Below are positions 46,972-55,253 of a DNA stretch of 64,000 bases, piece by piece (positions within the stretch are counted from its first letter, which is position 1; each line of letters opens with the position of its first letter). Source of the stretch: Aggregatilineales bacterium (GTDB lineage Bacteria > Chloroflexota > Anaerolineae > Aggregatilineales > Ch27). The position numbers and the translations under genes are program-made. The stretch is from contig JARKNX010000036.1 of NCBI GenBank assembly GCA_029976025.1, positions 1 through 64,000 on the forward strand, read 5' to 3'. The notes beneath the pieces were generated by a model. That model was not told the DNA's origin. It worked only from the letters and a program-made list of their open reading frames with translations, and did no database searches.

Positions 46972-47016
46972 CGCGCCGGGCGGGGCGGGTACACCTGAAC
47001 AACTGAGGAAGGGGGG

Positions 47017-47982
47017 CTACGGCTGCGGCGGGGAATGGCGCGTGTCGATCCAGATGTTGATGGCGGCGCACAACTCCGCCGCCAGCAGCAGGATCGCCGC
47101 GCTGATATAGACGTAAAGCAGCAGGACGATGGCGGTCGCCAGTGAGCCGTAAATCTGGTTGAGGGCGCTGAAGTTCCGCAGATACCAGACGAAGACGTTC
47201 TGGGCGATCAGCCAGCCGCCGCCGCCGGCCAGCGCCGCCGGCCAGATCGCCTCCCAGTGGACGTGGACGCGCGGCGCGTAGCGGAACAGCAGGGCGAAGA
47301 TCGTCATGTTCAGGCCCAGCGGCAGGAACTGCAGGATCAGGTTCAGCGTGACGCCGGACTGGCTGAGCGTGAAGATGCTCATCAGGCGGATCGTGATCGA
47401 CGTGACCAGGGAGCCGAGCAGGATGATGCCCAGGACCGCGTACATGAGCAGCGCCAGCAGCCGCTTGTGCCACAGCGGGCGCCAGTAGGCCGGGTGAAAG
47501 ATGGTATCCAGGGCGATCGTCAGGTTGGAGAATAGCGAAAGCGCCGACCACCCCAGGCCAACCAGCACCAGCAGGCCGAATGAGTGTGACTGCTGGAGCG
47601 CGAACCGGACGGTGTCTTCGACCGGGCTGATGACTTCAGCGGGGATGAGGAGGTTCAGGATGCGCAGGATATGTTCCTGAGCCAGCGCCGGGCCGATCAG
47701 GCGGCTGATGAAGGTGACGATCAGGAGGACCGCCGGAAAGAGGGAGAAAATGGCAAAGTACGAGAGAGAGGCCGCGAACTGCGTATCGCGCTGGACAAAG
47801 TGCGTCCAGCCGGTGAGCAGATGTGGCAGCAGGCCGTTCGTGCGAATATTGGCCGCTTCATAAGTGCGCACGGTCAGATCGTTGGCCCGCTTGATCTGCT
47901 GCTCAAGGCGCAGCGAAAAACGGACGAAGTACGAGGTGGACTCATCGGGCGAAGGATCACGGCGTTTGGGCAGCAACAGCAT
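47017..47982 (-). CDS. YihY/BrkB family membrane protein
   Basis: The 321-residue inner-membrane protein has about six helices. It shows the family hallmarks TQFAASLSYFAIFSLFPAVLLI (first helix region), SALSLFSNLTIALDTIFHP and NFSALNQIYGSLATAIVLLLYVYISAAILLLAAELC near the C-terminus. The family was once called ribonuclease BN, but that is not its role. Function is probably transport or envelope related and is not known. GAGGAAAA precedes the ATG at 47982. Confidence 0.93.
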   Translation of the reverse strand: MLLLPKRRDPSPDESTSYFVRFSLRLEQQIKRANDLTVRTYEAANIRTNGLLPHLLTGWTHFVQRDTQFAASLSYFAIFSLFPAVLLIVTFISRLIGPALAQEHILRILNLLIPAEVISPVEDTVRFALQQSHSFGLLVLVGLGWSALSLFSNLTIALDTIFHPAYWRPLWHKRLLALLMYAVLGIILLGSLVTSITIRLMSIFTLSQSGVTLNLILQFLPLGLNMTIFALLFRYAPRVHVHWEAIWPAALAGGGGWLIAQNVFVWYLRNFSALNQIYGSLATAIVLLLYVYISAAILLLAAELCAAINIWIDTRHSPPQP

Positions 47983-48028
47983 TTTTCCTCGCTTACCGGG
48001 TGGAAAAGTACCCGTATCTTACCATATT

Positions 48029-48094
48029 CCCGCCGGGGCTGTGGAAACGGACCTCTGGCGGGACGGCGGCAGGCGGTTTTTTTGCCTGCCGCCG
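48029..48094 (+). promoter_or_regulatory. Two strong hairpins in the leader of the tandem-GNAT gene
   Basis: CCCGCC/GGCGGG (48029-48062) and CGGCGGCAGGC/GCCTGCCGCCG (48064-48094; loop GGTTTTTTT) are perfect arms of 6 and 11 bases placed back to back. The second lies 80 bases before the GNAT start codon. The T-run sits in the loop, not after the stem, so this is not an ordinary terminator. It may be an RNA element controlling the gene or a palindromic repeat. Confidence 0.45.
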
Positions 48095-48174
48095 CGAAGT
48101 GTGCGAGGGGGGAATTGCGTGTGGACGCTCCCCATGCGGCGCTGACTTTGATAGATAAAGGAAAGGGGGATTCT

Positions 48175-49191
48175 ATGACGACAATGACGACAATAATGAA
48201 GACCGGGGTGTTCAGCCGCCCTGGCACGATGGATGATGCTCCGGCGGTGGCGGAGCTGGCTAATGCGGCGCGCCTGGCGGAGACAGGCCGCGCCGGCATA
48301 ACGACTGCCGAGGTCGCTGAACAGTGGTCGTACGAATACTTTCAGCCAGGGCGCGATTTGCACCTGATCTTCAGCCCTGCCGGGACTCTGGCCGCCGCCT
48401 GCGAGTGCTGGTCGCGCGCGCCGTACACCGAGCCGTACTTCTGGGGGGCGGTGCACCCTGACTGCCGGCGGCAGGGCTATGGCTCCCTGCTGCTGGACTG
48501 GGCCGAGGATCGGGCGGCGGACAATCTGCATCTGGCCCCGCCTGAGCTACGGGTAGCTATGCGCCTCCAGGCGGATGCGCGCAACGAGGGCGCGGCGGCG
48601 CTGTTCACGCGGCGCGGTTACGACATTATCCGGCACTTCTGGGTGATGCAGATCGCGCTTGATCCCGACCAGCGCCCGGATGTGCCGCCGCTCCCGGAAG
48701 GGGTACGTCTGCGGACGCATACGCCCGGCCCGGAACAGGACTATGCCGTGTGGGAGGTGTTGGAGACGGCCTTCGCCGATCACTGGGGGTTCATCCCCAC
48801 GCCGTACGCGCTTTATCGCCAGGCGATGATTGACGCGGCGCACTTTGACCCGTCGCTGTGGTTCCTGGCCGTGGCCGATGGCCCGGAAGGCGAGCGCATT
48901 GTGGGCGTCTCGCTGGGCCGGATGGGGTGGAGCGGCGACTCCGACTGCGGTTTCGTGATGGAGCTGGCTGTCCGGCGCGAATACCGCCGGCAGGGCATCG
49001 CCCTCTCGCTGCTGCGCCACACATTCGACGCTTTTCACCGGCGCGGCATGTACCGCGTCGCCCTGGGCGTCGATTCGCAGAATACGACCGGGGCCACCCG
49101 CCTGTATGAGCGGGCAGGCATGTCCATCCTGGAGCGGACCGATCTGTATGAGAAGGTCCTGCGCGATGGCCTGCCTCCCGCGGCGAAATGA
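48175..49191 (+). CDS. Tandem GNAT-family N-acetyltransferase
   Basis: The start at 48175 has AAGGGGGA upstream; the track start 168 codons earlier runs through the YihY gene leader. The 338-residue protein has two GNAT domains. The first (about 10-155) has VHPDCRRQGYGSLLL and the second (about 175-330) has VRREYRRQGIALSLL, both acetyl-CoA P-loop motifs of the R/Q-x-x-G-x-G/A type, followed by a late strand with NTTGATRLYERAGM. Tandem GNATs of this layout resemble mycothiol synthase and antibiotic or amino-acid acetyltransferases. Substrate not evident. The first codons are a short ACGACAATG repeat. Confidence 0.9.
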   Translation: MTTMTTIMKTGVFSRPGTMDDAPAVAELANAARLAETGRAGITTAEVAEQWSYEYFQPGRDLHLIFSPAGTLAAACECWSRAPYTEPYFWGAVHPDCRRQGYGSLLLDWAEDRAADNLHLAPPELRVAMRLQADARNEGAAALFTRRGYDIIRHFWVMQIALDPDQRPDVPPLPEGVRLRTHTPGPEQDYAVWEVLETAFADHWGFIPTPYALYRQAMIDAAHFDPSLWFLAVADGPEGERIVGVSLGRMGWSGDSDCGFVMELAVRREYRRQGIALSLLRHTFDAFHRRGMYRVALGVDSQNTTGATRLYERAGMSILERTDLYEKVLRDGLPPAAK

Positions 49192-49301
49192 GATAGCAGG
49201 AAACAGGAAGCAGGTGGCGCGGAGGGGAACATCCCGCCAGCCGCCGCCTGCTCCCTTCTTCATCCGGTATTGGTCAGGGTCACACCCCGACCGACAGGCT
49301 A

Positions 49302-50336
49302 ATGGATAGCTCTATGACAGCCATACGATACGACGACGATGATCTATATCTGCCGGCTCAGGCCGAGCGGGGGGCGCGCCGCCATCGCAAGCCCCGGCCT
49401 AACCCGCACGATCGCCAGGCGTCCCGCGCGGTATTGACGGAGGCAGTGGACCCGATCGAGCTGGAGGGCGGCTTTGTCACGACCTACCGACCTTCCAGAC
49501 ATGAGTGGGGCTGGCTGCTGCAATCGCTGGAGGACTTCTACAACCGCGGCCTGCTCAGCGATGTGCTGGCTATCATCAAGGGTGGCAAGGAGGCCAACGT
49601 CTACCGCTGCCGGGCGCATCCCGATACCGGGCTGGGCCTGGTGGCGGCCAAAGTCTACCGCCCGCACAGCCTGCGCCAGATGCGCAATGACCAGGTTTAC
49701 CGGCAGGGTCGCGAGATTCTGACGCCGAATGGCCGCCCGGTCGGCAAGGAGGCTGAGCGGATGGCCCATGCCATCCAGAAGAAGACCGCGTACGGCCGGG
49801 AGGCGGCGCATACATCCTGGCTGATGCATGAATTCACCACCTTGCAGACGCTGTACGGATCGGGCGGCGCGGTGCCGTATCCGGTCGCCGCCGGGCCGAA
49901 CGCCCTGCTGATGAGCTACCTCGGCGATGAGAAATTGCCCGCGCCGTCCCTGCACGAGGTGGCTATCGAGTCGGACGAAGCCGGGCCGCTGTTTGACGAG
50001 GTTCTGCGCAATATCGAGCTGATGCTTTCCCATGGCATCGTCCACGCCGATCTTTCTGCCTACAACATCCTGTACTGGGAGGGCGAGATCACGCTTATTG
50101 ATTTTCCGCAGGTAGTTGACGCGGCGGCCAACCGCCAGGCTTATGACATCCTGGAGCGCGATATCGCCCGCGTGTGCGGGTACTTCGCGCGACACGCGCC
50201 GCGTGATGCGGCCCGGCGCGGAGACTGGCGTGACCCGCGCGGGCTGACCGGGCGGCTGTGGCGACGCTATATAGGCCAGACGCCGCTGGAGCGCGATGTC
50301 AGCGAGGCCCGCTTGTACCGGGAGGACGAGATCTGA
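49302..50336 (+). CDS. RIO-type atypical serine kinase
   Basis: The 344-residue protein is a RIO kinase-like enzyme of the bacterial/archaeal RIO1 kind. It has the lysine/P-loop region IIKGGKEANVYRC, a second strand VAAKVYRPH, the catalytic loop HADLSAYNILYW (H-x-D-L-S-x-x-N) and the metal-binding LIDFPQVVD. It phosphorylates protein or acts as an ATPase switch; its bacterial role is not settled. The N-terminus is basic (about 25-40) and may bind RNA or DNA. An alternative ATG is at 49314. It is the second kinase-like gene in the window. Confidence 0.9.
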   Translation: MDSSMTAIRYDDDDLYLPAQAERGARRHRKPRPNPHDRQASRAVLTEAVDPIELEGGFVTTYRPSRHEWGWLLQSLEDFYNRGLLSDVLAIIKGGKEANVYRCRAHPDTGLGLVAAKVYRPHSLRQMRNDQVYRQGREILTPNGRPVGKEAERMAHAIQKKTAYGREAAHTSWLMHEFTTLQTLYGSGGAVPYPVAAGPNALLMSYLGDEKLPAPSLHEVAIESDEAGPLFDEVLRNIELMLSHGIVHADLSAYNILYWEGEITLIDFPQVVDAAANRQAYDILERDIARVCGYFARHAPRDAARRGDWRDPRGLTGRLWRRYIGQTPLERDVSEARLYREDEI

Positions 50337-50377
50337 AGTGGCGACCGGAGCGCGTATGACGGAGACAACCTCCGCGC

Positions 50378-51931
50378 TCAGTCGGGCAGTGGGGTGTCCG
50401 GCGCCGCTATATCGCCGTAGATGCGCTCCTGCTGATCGGCGCGGCGCTGGTACAGCCAGGTGATATGGCCCAGCCCCCGGTTGGCGTGTTCCATCTGTTC
50501 TGGTGTGAAGCGCCAGGTCCAGTTGCCCGCTGGCTTGCCGGGGGTGTTCATGCGGGCTTCCGGGCCGAGGCCGAGCACATCCTGCATGGTGACGATAAAG
50601 GTATGGGCGCAGGAGCGCATGCCGAGCACCATCATCGTCCAGGCCGGATCGTAGACCTGAGCGCCCAGATACTCGGAGATGAACTGGCGGACGCTGTCGT
50701 TTGTTTCTTCCCGCCACCAGCCGAGGGTGGTGTTGTTGTCGTGGGTGCCGCTGTAGACGACGCAGTTGGGGACATGGTTATGCGGCAGAAACAGGTTGGT
50801 GGGGTCGTTGCCCCAGGCGAACTGGAGCACCTTCATGCCGGGCAGGGCGAAGTCGTCCCGCAGCTTCTCCACACCCTCCGTGATCAGGCCGAGGTCCTCG
50901 GCGATGATCGGCAGCTCGCCCAGGCTGGCTTTGACCACCTCGAAGAAGTCGTGGCGCGGACCGGGGACCCAGCGGCCATGTTCGGCGGTCTCTTCCTCGG
51001 CGGGGATCTCCCAGTAAGCCTCGAAGCCGCGGAAGTGGTCGATCCGCATATAGTCTACGACGGTCAGGAGGGCTTTGAAGCGCCGGATCCACCAGGCATA
51101 GCCATCGGCCTTCATAGCCTCCCAGCGGTACAACGGGTTGCCCCAGCGCTGGCCGGTCGGGCTGAAGTAGTCGGGCGGGACGCCGGCAATCACAGTCGGG
51201 CGGCCGGCGGCATCGAGATAGAACTGGTCGCGGTTGGCCCAGACATCGGCGCTGTCGTGGGCGACGAAGATGGGCAGATCGCCGAACAGCCGGATATCCC
51301 GCGCGTTGGCGTATTCCTTGAGGGCGTGCCACTGCGTGTGGAAGACCCACTGGCGGAAGCGGTGTTCGTCAATTCGCCCGGCCAGATCGTGGCGGACCCG
51401 ATCCAGCGCGGCAGGCTCCCGGAGGGCTTCGTCCTTCGGCCAGTCCACCCAGGGCTGCCCGTTGTGATGGTCCTTCAGCGCGGCGAACAGGACGAAGTCA
51501 TCCAGCCAGTGGGCGTTCTCGCCGCACCAGGCGCCGAAGGCGGCTTTGTCAGCGGCGCTGCCCGCCCGGGCGAAGCGCCGGTAGGCCGTCGTGAGCTTCT
51601 GATCGTGGTAGCCGATGATCGCGCCGAAATCGACGCGGTCCGCCGGGAAGGCGGGCACATCAGCCAGATCGTCCGCCGTCAGCCAGCCCAGCTCCGCCAG
51701 CCGGTCCAGGCTGATCAGGTTGGCGTTGCCGGCAAAAGCGGAAAGCGTCTGGTAGGGCGAGTCGCCGTAGCTGGTCGGGCCGAGCGGGAGCACCTGCCAG
51801 ACGCGCTGGCCGTTGCTTTCCAGCCAGTCAACAAAGCGGTACGCCCATTCGCCCAGATCGCCGATGCCGTAGCGGCCGGGCAGGGAGGTGGGGTGAAGCA
51901 GGACGCCGCTGGAACGGGGGAAGAGCGCCAT
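50378..51931 (-). CDS. malQ: 4-alpha-glucanotransferase (amylomaltase)
   Basis: The start at 51931 (MALFPRSSGVLLHPTSLPG) has AAGGGGA upstream; the track ORF is longer by 410 codons that lie over the divergent MFS gene. The 517-residue enzyme transfers maltooligosaccharide units in glycogen/maltodextrin metabolism (GH77). Signatures are GSxPxQ-type GDSPYQTLSAFAGN, the catalytic nucleophile in YMRIDHFRGFEAYWEIP, the general acid in IIAEDLG and the stabiliser in YSGTHDNNTTLGWW. Normal length. It is divergent from the MFS gene, with 195 bases between. Confidence 0.96.
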   Translation of the reverse strand: MALFPRSSGVLLHPTSLPGRYGIGDLGEWAYRFVDWLESNGQRVWQVLPLGPTSYGDSPYQTLSAFAGNANLISLDRLAELGWLTADDLADVPAFPADRVDFGAIIGYHDQKLTTAYRRFARAGSAADKAAFGAWCGENAHWLDDFVLFAALKDHHNGQPWVDWPKDEALREPAALDRVRHDLAGRIDEHRFRQWVFHTQWHALKEYANARDIRLFGDLPIFVAHDSADVWANRDQFYLDAAGRPTVIAGVPPDYFSPTGQRWGNPLYRWEAMKADGYAWWIRRFKALLTVVDYMRIDHFRGFEAYWEIPAEEETAEHGRWVPGPRHDFFEVVKASLGELPIIAEDLGLITEGVEKLRDDFALPGMKVLQFAWGNDPTNLFLPHNHVPNCVVYSGTHDNNTTLGWWREETNDSVRQFISEYLGAQVYDPAWTMMVLGMRSCAHTFIVTMQDVLGLGPEARMNTPGKPAGNWTWRFTPEQMEHANRGLGHITWLYQRRADQQERIYGDIAAPDTPLPD

Positions 51932-52126
51932 AGAGTCCCCTTTGCCTGGTTCTGATGGATAAGGTCGCACAAATTCGACACGCAGTGCTGTACTTCGTGC
52001 GCTGCTATTGTAGCCGGGGGGGAAACCTTTGAGCAAGGAGAAAAGCGGGTGGCAGGAGCCGTGGAGACGTGGAAAAAGCGGCCCCTGTATCGCGACAATA
52101 TTGTTTTGCATCGAGGATAAAGCGCG

Positions 52127-53389
52127 ATGAAGAAGCTGGATGCATACCGCGTTTATCTGATCACTCAGGGCAGCCAGTCCCTGATCTTCCGTATGATCTT
52201 CACCGTGGATCTGGTTTACCAGATCATCGTGGTCGGTCTTGATCCGCTCCAGCTTGTCCTGGTCGGCACGACGCTGGAGATCACAATCCTTCTGTTCGAG
52301 CTCCCGACCGGCATCGTGGCCGACATCTACAGCCGGCGGCTGTCCGTGATTATCGGCACGGCGCTGATGGGGGTCAGCTTCATGATCGAGGGGTCGTTCC
52401 CCGTATTTGCGGTAATCCTGCTCTCTCAGGTCATCTGGGGCATCGGCATCACCTTCATCAGTGGTGCGCTGGACGCCTGGATTTCCGACGAGATCGGGGT
52501 CGACCGCGCCGGGCGGGCCTACCTGCGCGGCGCTCAGGTGGGGCAGTTCGCCGCCCTGTTCGGGATCGCGCTGAGCGTCGCGCTGGGCAGCATCGTCCTT
52601 CAGGCTCCGGTTGTGATTGGCGGCGCGCTGTTCGTGGCGCTGGCGGTCTTCCTGCTGCTGGTTATGCCGGAGGAAGGCTTCGCGCCGATCCCGGTGGAAG
52701 AGCGTCGCTCGTGGCAGCAGATACGGGGCCAGATGGGCGGCACGGCGCGCGACGCGCTGCGCCTGCTGCGGCTGCGCCCGGCCCTGCTGGGCATTATGGC
52801 GATCAGCCTGATCTACGGCGCGTACAGCGAGGGCTTTGACCGGTTGTGGCAGGCGCAGCTTATAGAGGCGTTTACCCTGCCGGCCCTCGGCCAGATGGCC
52901 TTTGTCGTCTGGTTCGGGATCATCGGGGCGGTCTCGATGCTGCTCTCCATAGGCGTAACCGAGGTCGCTTTGCGCCGGCTGGTCCTGACCAATGCGCGCG
53001 TGGTGACGCGCGCTCTGTCCGTCCTTTTCGGCGCAATCATACTGGGTTCGATTGGCTTCGCCCTGGCCAGGAGCTTCCCGCTGGCGCTGGGCTTCTACTG
53101 GCTGGCTGCGACCTGTCGCGACGCTGTCGAGCCGATCTACACAGCCTGGCTCAACCAGCACCTGGAGTCTTCCGTGCGGGCCACAATGCTTTCCGCCGCC
53201 GGACAGGCCGACGCCATCGGGCAGATCGCCGGCGGCCCGCTCATCGGATAGGTGGCGGTGGCCCGATCGATCCGGACGGCGCTGGTGCTCAGCGGGCTGG
53301 CTCTGGTGCCGGCGCTGCTGGTGCTGCGACGGAATCGGGTGGTGGAAGCGGCTGCGCCCGCCGGGCCGGCTGACGCTCTATTGCCATAG
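52127..53389 (+). pseudogene. MFS transporter with an in-frame amber stop near its C-terminus
   Basis: The 374-residue upstream ORF (52127-53251) has about ten helices and MFS loop features (DIYSRRLSVIIGTALMG after the second helix), but stops within AGGPLIG-TAG. The same frame continues for 45 codons as VAVARSIRTALVLSGLALV and a Leu-rich segment to TAG at 53387. This supplies the missing last helix and cytoplasmic tail of a normal 420-residue MFS protein. A single base change (for example TAG from CAG, TGG or TAT) would break it. The gene may still encode an 11-helix protein, be dead, or be read through. GAGGATAA precedes the ATG. Confidence 0.72.
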
Positions 53390-53431
53390 CCCGAACCCGG
53401 GCCGGGCACGGAGGGAAGCGTTTAGCATGGC

Positions 53432-53461
53432 TTGAGCGCGATCAGCGGGTCATGCTATAAT
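53432..53461 (+). promoter_or_regulatory. Promoter with extended -10 for the small membrane gene
   Basis: TTGAGC (53432-53437), 18 bases, then TGCTATAAT (53453-53461), a full extended -10 with consensus TATAAT. The start codon at 53528 is 66 bases downstream with AAAGGG as ribosome-binding site. The CATGCTATA core is the same as at the clpC promoter. Confidence 0.75.
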
Positions 53462-53527
53462 CTCGGCAATTCAACGGGCCGTGTTATTTGTTCCGGATTC
53501 ATTCTACCAGCGAAAGGGTCGGCGCCT

Positions 53528-53980
53528 ATGACCGGTTTTGAGGGACTTACTCCGCAGCAGATTATCAACCTGCTGCTCCCATCCAGCATCTGGGACTTCC
53601 TGCTGTATATCATCCTGATCTTTGTTCTGATCACGTTATTTATGCAGCCGGAAGGCTCCATCACTGTCACGATACTGCTGGCAATCGTAGTGGTAGCCAT
53701 CTTTATGGATAAGGTGCAGGCGCTCAATGCGCTGGGCCAGCGGCACAAGTGCAGCTTCGGGACGATGGGGATGCGCATCTCGTTCTTCGTCATTCCGCTC
53801 CTGATAGCCGGCATCACCAAAAATCCCAAGTCGCGCCTGCCGGCGATTGTCGCCGCCGTGCTGGGGCTGGGCTATACGCTGTTCCTGTGGGCCATTGAGA
53901 TGCGCAATCCGGCCATCTGCCGCCCTCTGGATCGCGATATTTCAATGATTATCGACTACCTGCGCCTGACTCTGCTCTGA
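53528..53980 (+). CDS. Small polytopic membrane protein of unknown function
   Basis: The start at 53528 (MTGFEGLTPQQIINLLLPSS) lies after a good promoter. The 150-residue protein has four predicted helices (about 22-40, 44-62, 82-98 and 103-122). Two Cys lie in HKCSFG and NPAICRP. The N-terminal LTPQQIINLLLPSSIWDF is a possible amphipathic segment. No family recognised. It ends at the bidirectional terminator before ilvE. Confidence 0.75.
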   Translation: MTGFEGLTPQQIINLLLPSSIWDFLLYIILIFVLITLFMQPEGSITVTILLAIVVVAIFMDKVQALNALGQRHKCSFGTMGMRISFFVIPLLIAGITKNPKSRLPAIVAAVLGLGYTLFLWAIEMRNPAICRPLDRDISMIIDYLRLTLL

Positions 53981-54006
53981 TCGAACGCGGTGTTGCGAGG
54001 TAAACA

Positions 54007-54036
54007 ACACGCCCCCATCACAGGATGGGGGCGTGT
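54007..54036. terminator. Bidirectional terminator between the small membrane gene and ilvE
   Basis: ACACGCCCCCATC and GATGGGGGCGTGT form a perfect 13-bp stem with an ACAG loop. The minus strand continues as TGTTTACC, so it suits the convergent ilvE gene, and its stability should also stop plus-strand transcription. Confidence 0.85.
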
Positions 54037-54069
54037 GCGTTCCGGGGGCAGGCCAGACGTGTGCGGCGT

Positions 54070-55017
54070 TTAATCGGCGGGCTGGGCAACCGAGCGATGA
54101 ATCGGGGTCAGCCAGTTGGCGTATTTGCTGATTCTGCCACGCACGACATCGAAGTACAGGTTGCGAAGCTGTCCCGTGATCGGCCCCATCTTGCCGGTGC
54201 CAATTGCGCGGTAATCGACGCGGGTGATCGCGCTGACCTGGTAAGCCGTGCCGCAGGAGAATGCCTCGTCAGCGATATACAGCTCGGTCCGGTCGATGTT
54301 GCGCTCCACCACCTTCACGCCCATCTCTTCCTGCAGGAGCTGAATCGCCGAGCGGCGGGTGATGCCTTCCAGGATGTTAGCGGTGACCGGCGGGGTGATC
54401 GCCACGCCGTCGCGGACGATGAAGAGGTTGGCGGCGGAAGCCTCGGCGATGTGTCCGTCCTGGTTCAGCACCAGGCCGTCGTCGAAGCCGGCAGCTTTGG
54501 CATCGCTGATGATCAGGGCGGAATTGACATACGCGCCGGCGATCTTGCCGCGCGCCGGGATGGTATTGTCGTCCACGCGTCGCCACGATGAGATCGTGAC
54601 GTGCATCCCTTCTTCCTTATCTACATACTGGCCGAAGGGGAGGGCGAAAATAGCCAGCTCGTCGTCCAGATCGTGCAGCCGGACGCCGATGGTGGGTGTT
54701 GCTTTGTAGACATAGGGCCGGATATAGCAGTCCTGCCGCATGTTCTCCGTGCGAAGCAGCTCGGTCAGGATGCCGACTAACTGCTGGGGCTGGTAGGGCA
54801 GATCCATTTTCAGCATCCGGGCGGAGCGCAGCAGCCGGGTGAAGTGATCTACCGGGCGGAAGACGTACAGCTCCTCCTGGTCTTCATTCCAGTATCCCCG
54901 TATCCCGCCGAACGCCCCGGTTCCGTAATGCAGGGCATGGGTGGCGATGCTGACCTTAGCCTCGCTGAATGGGACAATTTTGCCTTCGAAAAAGGCGTAG
55001 TTGGGCGAATTAGCCAC
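54070..55017 (-). CDS. ilvE: Branched-chain amino-acid aminotransferase
   Basis: The 315-residue class IV PLP enzyme makes or degrades Leu, Ile and Val with 2-oxoglutarate. The GTG start at 55017 (MANSPNYAFFEGKIVPF) has AGGAGGAGG upstream and is preferred over the track TTG, which would include the ribosome-binding site. Features are LHYGTGAFGGIRGYW, RLLRSARML, the catalytic Lys region PARGKIAGAYVNS, the FDDGLVLNQDGHIAEASAANLF motif (class IV signature) and SCGTAYQVSAI. Normal length. A minus-strand -10 TATAAT lies at 55061-55066. Single-gene unit. Confidence 0.95.
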   Translation of the reverse strand: MANSPNYAFFEGKIVPFSEAKVSIATHALHYGTGAFGGIRGYWNEDQEELYVFRPVDHFTRLLRSARMLKMDLPYQPQQLVGILTELLRTENMRQDCYIRPYVYKATPTIGVRLHDLDDELAIFALPFGQYVDKEEGMHVTISSWRRVDDNTIPARGKIAGAYVNSALIISDAKAAGFDDGLVLNQDGHIAEASAANLFIVRDGVAITPPVTANILEGITRRSAIQLLQEEMGVKVVERNIDRTELYIADEAFSCGTAYQVSAITRVDYRAIGTGKMGPITGQLRNLYFDVVRGRISKYANWLTPIHRSVAQPAD

Positions 55018-55060
55018 GTAACAAACCTCCTCCTCATGAGCCAACCGGGTCTCTGCCTTT

Positions 55061-55066
55061 ATTATA
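55061..55066 (-). promoter_or_regulatory. -10 element of ilvE
   Basis: On the minus strand TATAAT at 55061-55066 follows ATG as ATGTATAAT, giving a leader of about 36 bases to the GTG start. A clear -35 is not seen. The next upstream features are the palindrome GATCGCGCGATC at 55091 and the dispersed repeat. Confidence 0.5.
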
Positions 55067-55137
55067 CATCACATATACCGGGGCGGGCCGGATCGCGCGA
55101 TCGCGCCGTCAGGGCAGTGAGGAGCCGAAAGAGCAGG

Positions 55138-55212
55138 AAACCGCAGAGAGGCAGAGAACGCAAAGAAAGACAATCAGGCTTTTTCTCCGCGCTCTCTGTG
55201 CTTCTGCGGTTT
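55138..55212. repeat. Palindromic dispersed repeat, copy 2 (AACCGCxGAG family)
   Basis: AAACCGCAGAGAGGCAGAGAA on the left and TCTCTGTGCTTCTGCGGTTT on the right form imperfect inverted arms around CAATCAGGCTTTT. It shares AACCGC, CAGAGAA and CAAAGAAAGA with the copy at 39301-39367. It fills most of the 236-base gap between ilvE and the cytochrome gene. Confidence 0.7.
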
Positions 55213-55253
55213 CGCTGTTGTTGAACTCCCGGCTGCCTGCTCTCTACTCCCGC

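Noticed and set aside
53221-53251. TAG in the MFS gene as pyrrolysine
   Set aside because: Pyrrolysine use is known from a few methylamine enzymes; nothing here supports it, so a mutation or read-through is simpler.
55091-55104. GATCGCGCGATC / GCGATCGC as a HIP1-like element
   Set aside because: A single short palindrome in high-GC DNA; no array seen.
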